This document shows, in pieces, positions 59,101-64,000 of a DNA stretch of 64,000 nucleotides (position 1 is the stretch's first letter; each line of letters opens with the position of its first letter). The notes below the pieces were generated by a model. The model was not told the origin of the DNA and ran no database searches. It was given only the letters and a program-made list of their open reading frames with translations. The DNA lies in contig NZ_NFLL01000010.1 in assembly GCF_002160895.1 (NCBI RefSeq), positions 32,721 through 96,720 on the forward strand, read 5' to 3'. The stretch comes from Faecalibacterium sp. An122 (GTDB taxonomy: Bacteria > Bacillota > Clostridia > Oscillospirales > Ruminococcaceae). The position numbers were made by a program, and so were the translations under genes.

Positions 59101-60090
59101 GAGAGCATGACCGTCCGGGTCGTGAACGATACCGACCCCCTGACCGTCGAGAACCTGATGGATATGACCTTCAACACCACCAACTACGCCGCCGACGGCA
59201 GCGAGGTGGCCGAGGTGCACACCCTGGGCGAGTTTGCCGAGATCACCTACGGCACCACCCCCGACTCCATCACCCGCGAGGACCAGACCCGCTGCATCAC
59301 CGTCACCGCCGAGACCCTGGAAGGCTACAACACCACCGTTCAGGCCCGGCAGCTGCAGGATAAGCTGGACGAGTGGAGCGCCTCCGGCGCCCTGCCCGAG
59401 GGCTACAGCGTCTCCCTCAGCGGCGAGACCAGCACCGTCAACGACATCATGAGCCAGATGTTCCAGTGGCTGGCCCTGGCGCTGCCCTTCGTCTACCTGG
59501 TGATGGTGGCCCAGTTCCAGAGCCTGCTGTCCCCCTTCATCGTCCTGTTCACCATCCCGCTGGCCTTCACCGGCGGCATGATCGGCCTGCTGGGCATCGG
59601 CGAGCAGCTGAGCATGATGAGCCTGATGGGCTTCATCGTCCTGATGGGCACCGTTGTCAACAACGGCATCCTCTTTGTGGACTACACCAACCAGCTGCGT
59701 CTGGGCGGCATGGAGCGCCGCGACGCCCTCATCGCCACCGGCAAGACCCGTATGCGCCCCATCCTGATGACCGCCCTGACCACCATTCTGGGCATGATGA
59801 TGGTGCTGTTCAGCAACGATATGGCCAGCCAGCTGATGAGCAGCATGTCCATCGTCATCATCGGCGGCCTGACCTACGCCACCTTTATGACCCTGTACAT
59901 CGTGCCCATGATGTACGATATCCTCTTCAAGCGGATGCCCCGCGTGGTTGATGTGGGCGGCGACGACCTGGACGACGTGCCCGATGACGCCGCCGAGTTC
60001 CTGGCCCTCCAGAATGCGGCCAAGGCTCTGCCCGGCGCAGCCCCCAAGGCCCTGCCTGCTGACGGCCCCGCTCCCGACGGCAACGAATAA
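56113..60090 (+). CDS. RND-superfamily (AcrB/SwrC-like) exporter with large coiled-coil insertion
   Basis: 1325-residue proton-driven exporter with 12 membrane segments: TM1 at 8-28, TM2-7 from about 570 (VLISSILSSMAQGAVLAILI, GGLSLGIGMLVDNSIVVIEN with the proton-relay Asp), TM8-12 from about 1115 (LALPFVYLVMVAQFQSLLSP, GTVVNNGILFVDYTNQLRLG). Compared with SwrC/YerP (about 1065 residues), the first extracellular loop contains an extra block at about 200-430 rich in Gln/Leu/Ala heptads (QLALAKEQLDAAAAQLADGK, ITEGQRQVEEGQKLYDQYK). GGGAAG precedes ATG 56113. No membrane-fusion partner gene adjacent; the insert might take its place. Substrate unknown. Confidence 0.92.
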   Translation: MEKYSVKKPFTVLVAVLIVFLMGFVSVTNLRTDLLPDISTPYLMVVTVYPGASPEKVETEVSEVLESALGTVAGVSSITSTSAENYSIVQLSFAADTDMNSAMVKVSNTLDQNADSLPDICLTPSILELSMDMSSLMTVAVGREGSDIYDLSDFLEESVIPELERQEGVSSISTTGLISQYIQVQLNEDKIDALNVLLLEQVDTQLALAKEQLDAAAAQLADGKAQLQEAIDTFGNVFASGVVDRVAGMVSDATVEIRNKVQTLMNAIDNLIAFVNEPEIKAALVSVREGLAEIMDEISTTGLRDIDDLIDVVSKIRDLTDELTIALQQLQQRLDQETGGDGSTAGDLMDTLQIQQSLDVVYSTMQDVLDSLNRVPELMDQFETVYAEMSQTQLEAYLQITEGQRQVEEGQKLYDQYKEEYEAAKASAFANADVNNMLTIDLLSQLIYAQNFSMPAGYIDDKDDNSWLLKVGEEYDSIDDLEGALLLHIDGVADIYLRDVADVAVVDNASSSFTRLNGEQAVVLNIYKSTSASANAVSDACLAAFDRLEERYEGLNFSVLSNQGNYITVLISSILSSMAQGAVLAILILALFLKDAKPTIVVGVSIPLSVLFAVVMMYFTGLDLNIMSLGGLSLGIGMLVDNSIVVIENIYRLRARGVPAPRAAVQGTRQVFGSIVSSTLTSVCVFFPVVFTEQITRELMLPMCLTIGYCLMASLIVAITVVPASASTVLKNAEVKKWPWFDRIQEKYGRSLVWCLDHKGAPLGATVVLLAFCVWRVASMGMVMLPDVTSTEISMSVSTPSDMTREESYAMAGDILEMAMGLEMVEEVGVTTDTTIYGVDVGMLGSTISNLLSTTSTGYGTYAYNIKLEAGAGASDAARVGQALEEAMAAYDCTSTVTIDGISEITSLLGSGLSVTIYGNDFDTLDSLSEQVIEMIDGTEGFANATTGLGAGDQTIELHIDKDKARAAGLTVAQAYQAIAARLTTSTDSTTISINGESMTVRVVNDTDPLTVENLMDMTFNTTNYAADGSEVAEVHTLGEFAEITYGTTPDSITREDQTRCITVTAETLEGYNTTVQARQLQDKLDEWSASGALPEGYSVSLSGETSTVNDIMSQMFQWLALALPFVYLVMVAQFQSLLSPFIVLFTIPLAFTGGMIGLLGIGEQLSMMSLMGFIVLMGTVVNNGILFVDYTNQLRLGGMERRDALIATGKTRMRPILMTALTTILGMMMVLFSNDMASQLMSSMSIVIIGGLTYATFMTLYIVPMMYDILFKRMPRVVDVGGDDLDDVPDDAAEFLALQNAAKALPGAAPKALPADGPAPDGNE

Positions 60091-60131
60091 TCCGCCGTTT
60101 TGGGTGCCCTGAGCACCCCGCAAAAGCACCC

Positions 60132-60175
60132 CAAAGCCCCCGCCTTCCCTCACCGGAAGGACGGGGGCTTTTTGG
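60132..60175 (+). terminator. Terminator of the RND exporter gene
   Basis: AAAGCCCCCGCCTTCC / GGAAGGACGGGGGCTTT with T5 tail; very strong. Confidence 0.93.
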
Positions 60176-60310
60176 TTGAAAAATAAAGGGCGAAAAGATA
60201 CCGGACGGTTTGAGAAAAACGGCGGTTTTCTTGCTTTGCTTTTGTAAAATAAAAAGAAGTCTTGGTAAAGATTTACAAAAAATAGCGTCGCTTTTCTGCA
60301 TAAAAACCAA

Positions 60311-60339
60311 TTGAAAAGCTGGGTTGTAGGCCGTATACT
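60311..60339 (+). promoter_or_regulatory. Promoter of the 5'-nucleotidase gene
   Basis: TTGAAA (60311), 17-bp spacer, TATACT (60334). The rest of 60176-60399 is A/T-rich with no gene seen. Confidence 0.7.
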
Positions 60340-60399
60340 TAGGGCAGTTCGACTTTTTTAAAAAGTCATTGGTCTGTTTCTCCAGGAAGTGAGGAAATT

Positions 60400-62205
60400 A
60401 TGAAAGAATATAAGATTTCCCGGCGTACCTTCATGCGCGCAGCGGGCGTCACCGCCACCGCTGCAACGATCACCGGCCTTGCGCCGTCGGCGTCCGCCTG
60501 CTTCTGGCCCTTCAATATGGATCTGCAGATCCTGGCCTCCAGCGACACCCACGGCAAATTCGATCCCTGGGACTATGCAGCCAACAAAGCGGAATCCAGC
60601 GGCAGCGTGGCCCAGCAGGCCACGGCCATCAAGCAGCTGCGCACCGCGGACACCCTGGTGATCGATGCGGGCGACACCATTCAGGGCAACTCGGCCCAGC
60701 TGTTCCTGAACGATGACGTTCACCCCATGATTGCCGCCCAGAACGCCATCGGCTACGACGTATGGGTGCCGGGCAACCACGAGTACAACTACGGCATGGA
60801 CACCCTCAAAAAGGTCATGAGCCAGCAGAAAGCCAAGGTTCTGACCGGCAACGTGTATGGTCCCGACGGCGCAGCCCTGGCCGACGGCTATACCATCATC
60901 CAGAAGAAGGATGTCAAAATCGGCCTGATCGGCATGGTCACCCCCAACATCACCCGCTGGGATGCAGTGAACCTGTCGGGCTGGACCGTCACCAATCCGG
61001 TGGACGAGTGCCGCAAGATCGTGGACCAGATCAAGGACAAGGTGGACGTGCTGATCGGCGTCATGCACATGGACACCGAGAACGAGTACGGCGTAGCCGG
61101 CTCGGGCGTCACCGACCTGGCCAACGCCTGCCCCGAGTTTGATGTCATCATCGCGGCCCACGGCCACAAGGAAATCCCCGGCCAGGAGATCAACGGCGTC
61201 CTGGTGATCGAGAACAAGAGCGCCGGCGCCACCCTGTCGGACATTCACCTGAAGCTGCAGCGCCAGTGGGACGGCAGCTGGAAGGTAGTGGGCCGCAGTT
61301 CCGAGAGCCTGCAGATCAAGAATTATGAGGCAGACCCCGAGCTGGTGGCCCTGCTGGCCCCCTACGATGAGCGGGCCAAGGCAGACGCAGTCATCCCCAT
61401 CGGCGAGCTGCGGGGCGGCAATATGGCTCCCGACAACGAGATCGAGAACATCCCCTCTCCCATGGTGATGGATACCGCCCTGCTGGACTTCATCAACGAG
61501 GTGCAGATGTACTATACCGGCGCCCAGGTTTCGGCCACGGCCCTCACCTCCATGACCAGCCAGATGAAGGAAGGCACCATCCGCAAGTGCGACCTGACCA
61601 GCATTTACACCTACGAGAACACCCTGTACAAGCTGCAGATGAACGGCGCCCAGCTGCGGGATTACATGGAGTGGTCGGCTGCCTTCTTCAAGACCTGGCA
61701 GCCGGGCGATGTGACCATCGCCTTTGATCCCTCCACCCGGTATTATCTGTACGATACCTTTGAGGGTGTCAACTATGAGATCGACATTTCCCAGGAGCCT
61801 GGCAACCGGATCAAGAATCTGACCTGGCCCGATGGACGTCCGGTGCAGGACAGCGACAGCTTTGTGATTGCGGTGAACAACTACCGCGCCACTACCCAGC
61901 TGCTGATGGCGGCGGACATCTTCGCTCCCGGCGACGCCATGCCGCAGCTGCTGGAGATGGACGTCCGCGGCGACGTGGGCGGCATCCGCGAGCTGCTGGG
62001 CGAGTACATCCAGACCGTCAAGGGCGGCGTCATTGAGCCTCATGTGAACAACAACTGGAAGATCCTGGGCAACAACTGGAACGCAGCCAGCCACGACAAG
62101 GCGGTCACCCTCCTGCGGGAAGGCAAGCTGACCCTCTCGGAGAACCAGGACACCCGCACCCTGCCCGCCACCGCCATCACCGAAACGGACATCGCCCCCT
62201 TCTAA
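60400..62205 (+). CDS. Exported 5'-nucleotidase / 2',3'-cyclic phosphodiesterase-family metallophosphatase
   Basis: 601-residue UshA/YfkN-type enzyme that dephosphorylates nucleotides outside the cell. N-terminal twin-arginine-like signal SRRTFMRAAGVTATAATITG, then the metallophosphatase domain (about 45-310): SSDTHGKFDP (D-x-H), VIDAGDTIQGN (G-D), VPGNHEYNYG (G-N-H-E), MHMDTENE, AAHGHKEIPG (G-H). C-terminal 5'-nucleotidase domain (about 330-560, YTYENTLYKLQMNGAQLRDY and VAVNNYR-like FVIAVNNYRA). No lipobox or LPxTG anchor. Its TAA directly abuts repeat copy E. Confidence 0.92.
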   Translation: MKEYKISRRTFMRAAGVTATAATITGLAPSASACFWPFNMDLQILASSDTHGKFDPWDYAANKAESSGSVAQQATAIKQLRTADTLVIDAGDTIQGNSAQLFLNDDVHPMIAAQNAIGYDVWVPGNHEYNYGMDTLKKVMSQQKAKVLTGNVYGPDGAALADGYTIIQKKDVKIGLIGMVTPNITRWDAVNLSGWTVTNPVDECRKIVDQIKDKVDVLIGVMHMDTENEYGVAGSGVTDLANACPEFDVIIAAHGHKEIPGQEINGVLVIENKSAGATLSDIHLKLQRQWDGSWKVVGRSSESLQIKNYEADPELVALLAPYDERAKADAVIPIGELRGGNMAPDNEIENIPSPMVMDTALLDFINEVQMYYTGAQVSATALTSMTSQMKEGTIRKCDLTSIYTYENTLYKLQMNGAQLRDYMEWSAAFFKTWQPGDVTIAFDPSTRYYLYDTFEGVNYEIDISQEPGNRIKNLTWPDGRPVQDSDSFVIAVNNYRATTQLLMAADIFAPGDAMPQLLEMDVRGDVGGIRELLGEYIQTVKGGVIEPHVNNNWKILGNNWNAASHDKAVTLLREGKLTLSENQDTRTLPATAITETDIAPF

Positions 62206-62722
62206 CCTACTTTTTCGAGAAAAAGTAGGCAAAAAGCTTTTCACTGTGTACCATACACTTTCCGGGTCTCCGACACTTCCACGGGACAGTTATGCTCCGG
62301 CTCATTCCTGACGTTTGTGCCTGCGGCACGATACGATGCAAGGCACGGCGATAACCGTGTCCAGTGGACGAAGCAGGGAGCTGTAGTTGGCTGCGTAGCC
62401 GAGGCGGAGCAGGGGCAGCGGTCTGTCTTTTGCAAGGGCGCGACGACGCCTGAAGCAAAAGCAGGGCACCGCAAACCGGAGCCGCACTCCGATTTTTGCA
62501 AGCGCCCGCCGTGGCGCGCCGCAAAAACCGGCTAAGCGCAAGAGGCACGAACGGCGACCGCATCCAGTGGATGAAACAGGGAGCCGTGAGTGGCGCAGCG
62601 GTCTGCATTTTCAAGCATCATCCTTGATGCACTGAAAATGCAGGGCACCGCAAGAGGAAAGTGTTTCAGCCGCTTTAGAAGGTTCCCGGGCTGCGCCCCG
62701 GTGAGTCCGGCGTTCTGCCAGG
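62206..62722 (+). repeat. Dispersed hairpin-capped repeat, copy E (longest, about 517 bp)
   Basis: Perfect hairpin CCTACTTTTT / AAAAAGTAGG (62206-62229) immediately after the nucleotidase stop, then GTGTACCATACACTTTCCGG, GATACGATGCAAGG, and a long body (62350-62722) shared in part with copies B and C: GAGCAGGGGCAGCGGTCTG, GCGACGACGCCTGAAGC, CCGGAGCCGCACTCCG. Some body blocks occur twice within it (for example CCAGTGGA with GAAGCAGGGAGC or GAAACAGGGAGC). No gene seen. Confidence 0.85.
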
Positions 62723-62763
62723 TCCTACAGATGAAAACGCACAGAAGGACCCAATAAAACCAG

Positions 62764-62812
62764 AATCCCCGTTCCTGTTCATCACAGGGGCGGGGATTTT
62801 TTGTTTTTAAAG
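62764..62812 (+). terminator. Rho-independent terminator after repeat copy E
   Basis: AATCCCCGTTCCTG / CAGGGGCGGGGATT stem followed by T6 and TTTTT. It may end transcription from the nucleotidase gene through the repeat. 62813-63007 holds nothing recognised. Confidence 0.85.
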
Positions 62813-63007
62813 TTCGGTTTTGGCCGTCTTTCTGCCGTTCAGGATCATATTGCTCTTTGCAAATTTGCCGCCGCGAATTTTTAAATCATAGGGCAGAACC
62901 GGGGAAATTTCCTCCGCCTCTCCCGTCCTCAAAACGGCTTGTATCCAAGACGAGCCTTTCCAAACTATACAAAATAAAGCGAAAATGGAAAATCTTGAAA
63001 TCGGGTC

Positions 63008-63035
63008 TTGACACCGGGGGTTATGGTATTATAGG
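63008..63035 (+). promoter_or_regulatory. Promoter of the terminal lipoprotein gene
   Basis: TTGACA (63008), 16-bp spacer, TATAGG (63030), 80 bp before the start. Confidence 0.7.
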
Positions 63036-63114
63036 CACACAAAGGAAAGGACCTTCCTTTGAAACCTGTTTTGGGTCTCTATCTTTTTACACCATTAAGG
63101 AGGAAAAATTCATT

Positions 63115-63801
63115 ATGAAACTCAAGAAGATTGCTTCTCTGATGCTCGCTGGCGTCATGGCCATCAGCATGCTGACCGCTTGTGGCGACAACGGCACTAA
63201 TGACGAAGGCAAGGGCGAGGGCGAGACTGTTGTTGCTGGTTACTCTACTACCTTTGCTGACAAGCTGGGCAAGGCTGTGACCGATCTGGACCATGTCTCT
63301 TTCAAGGACAATACTGCTGATGCTGCAGCTCTGCAGAAGTCTCTGAACTACATTAGCGAGCAGAGCCTGAGCGTTCTGTCCATGGAGCGGACTGTTGATT
63401 CGCTTGAAGATAAGAATCAGGCTGACGTCAAAGCTATGGTTGCTGACTTTATTGATGCAGCAAAAATTTCTGATAAGAAGATCGATGCAGTTGATCTGAA
63501 GATGGACTGGTATGCAAGCAATATGATTAACAATACCACCGTTAAGGATGGCGCTATTTATGTGGTCAACGGTGCTGTCGGCGCTGATGAGGCTGTGAAG
63601 CAGGTTGCTGCTGAACTGAAGGATAATCTGAAGGCTCTGCCCGAGCACAATACCAACGCAGGTACTGTTCAGAAGTATGATTACAGCTACGTTGTTTCTG
63701 TCAGCGTTGCAACCAAGGCTCTGGATAGCACCTATGTTGGCGCTTCCAACTCCGCTACTTTTGTTGCTGTGACTGTCACTCGTACTGCAGTTCAGGGCTA
63801 A
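63115..63801 (+). CDS. Lipoprotein of unknown family, probably highly expressed
   Basis: 228-residue exported lipoprotein. Signal MKLKKIASLMLAGVMAISML with lipobox MLTACG (Cys 23), a short Gly/Glu linker, then a helical/beta domain without a family I recognise. Codons differ from most neighbours: GCT, GTT, TCT, AAG and GAT are favoured, while the rest of the window uses GCC, GTG and GAC. AAGGAGG lies 11 nt upstream. Strong signals and codon bias suggest an abundant surface protein. Only two Cys/none in the mature part beyond the lipid Cys; no transport or enzyme motif seen. Confidence 0.8.
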   Translation: MKLKKIASLMLAGVMAISMLTACGDNGTNDEGKGEGETVVAGYSTTFADKLGKAVTDLDHVSFKDNTADAAALQKSLNYISEQSLSVLSMERTVDSLEDKNQADVKAMVADFIDAAKISDKKIDAVDLKMDWYASNMINNTTVKDGAIYVVNGAVGADEAVKQVAAELKDNLKALPEHNTNAGTVQKYDYSYVVSVSVATKALDSTYVGASNSATFVAVTVTRTAVQG

Positions 63802-63810
63802 ACAAATTGA

Positions 63811-63852
63811 ATCACTTATAACACCCCCGGCAGCACCATAGCCGGGAGTGAT
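63811..63852 (+). terminator. Stem-loop after the lipoprotein gene
   Basis: ATCACT ... CCCGGC / GCCGGG-AGTGAT, two coaxial stems. No T-run follows, so it is a weak terminator or an mRNA 3'-end stabiliser. Confidence 0.55.
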
Positions 63853-64000
63853 GTAAGGAATCTCGGGCAAGAGACCGCCTGAGGTTCGGGTAAATAACCC
63901 ATCCGATGTGGCGACAAAGGGGAATAATTAACCACTATTCCTTCTGTTGTTGATCGCACCAAAACAAAAGAACTTTTGCGTCACGAAAGATAGGGTCCCT
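63853..64000 (+). other. Unassigned 148-base end region with several short stems
   Basis: No reading frame of note. Possible stems GGGTAAATAACCC and GGAATA ... TATTCC. Could be the start of a structured RNA or a leader running off the window. I do not recognise it. Confidence 0.3.

Noticed and set aside
56050..60153. Very long minus-strand open frame (about 1367 codons) opposite the RND gene
   Set aside because: Antisense shadow of a GC-rich gene; composition is His/Gly/Gln/Asp-rich without motifs or ribosome site, whereas the plus strand has full RND motifs.
60358..62244. 628-codon minus-strand frame opposite the 5'-nucleotidase gene
   Set aside because: Shadow; starts within the repeat hairpin.
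1..64000. CRISPR arrays, tRNA or rRNA genes, insertion-sequence transposases, integrases
   Set aside because: Looked for by eye on both strands; no regularly spaced repeats, no tRNA-like T-arm/acceptor pairs, no transposase or integrase motifs.

Overview
The window is a 64 kb piece of a GC-rich, low-repeat bacterial chromosome. The gene set points to a Gram-positive anaerobe of the Clostridia, most likely an Oscillospirales/Ruminococcaceae organism close to Faecalibacterium, Gemmiger or Subdoligranulum. Evidence for this is a T-box leader before asnS, the CIRCE-controlled hrcA-grpE-dnaK-dnaJ operon, sporulation genes (gpr, spoIIP, spoVAC/D/E, spoVT), a split transketolase, a minimal SufCB pair, strong AAGGAGG ribosome sites, and two small secreted-type proteins whose leaders resemble, from memory, that of the Faecalibacterium anti-inflammatory protein MAM. 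Species cannot be fixed from the sequence alone. No rRNA, tRNA, CRISPR array, transposase or phage gene was seen.

Layout. 1-6.1 kb: end of a type I pullulanase, brnQ (branched-chain amino acid carrier), a patch of dispersed repeats, and a two-gene transketolase. 6.3-10.7 kb: thioredoxin, a GntR/UTRA regulator, a nitroreductase/pentapeptide-repeat pair followed by an acetyltransferase, a TrpR-like regulator and a DJ-1/PfpI protein. 10.8-15.2 kb: a broken ammonium transporter-PII gene, a MATE exporter, Lrp and XRE regulators, another repeat copy. 15.2-24.6 kb: release factor 3, a GNAT-MnmM fusion, HtrA, a membrane-tethered XRE protein, a degenerate LytM protein, MutY and T-box-controlled asnS. 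24.9-29.7 kb: sporulation genes around rpsT. 29.7-35.4 kb: a VanY-type carboxypeptidase, a DUF4358-like lipoprotein, an MBOAT/DHHW acylation pair and the tandem double-glycine-leader proteins. 35.6-42.4 kb: heat-shock operon, SpoVT and an XRE-membrane protein. 42.8-55.5 kb: enolase-superfamily epimerase, SufBC, rhomboid-like protein, HolB, gamma-carbonic anhydrase, DacA, BirA, a phosphodiesterase, RsmI, a TrmN6-like enzyme, ferredoxin and RicT. 56-64 kb: a large RND exporter with a coiled-coil insert, a 5'-nucleotidase with a twin-arginine-like signal, the longest repeat copy and an abundant-looking lipoprotein.

The most interesting items are: (i) the tandem MAM-like double-glycine-leader proteins at 34.4-35.3 kb with their own promoter and terminator; (ii) a dispersed 150-520 bp repeat family that starts with a perfect hairpin and sits against gene 3' ends, in one case supplying the host gene's stop codon; (iii) an amt-PII gene broken by both a perfect 17-bp palindrome that shifts the frame and a large in-frame deletion; and (iv) several unusual protein architectures (GNAT-MnmM, zinc-less LytM, RND with coiled coil). 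Promoters given below were found by eye from -35/-10 spacing and are predictions.
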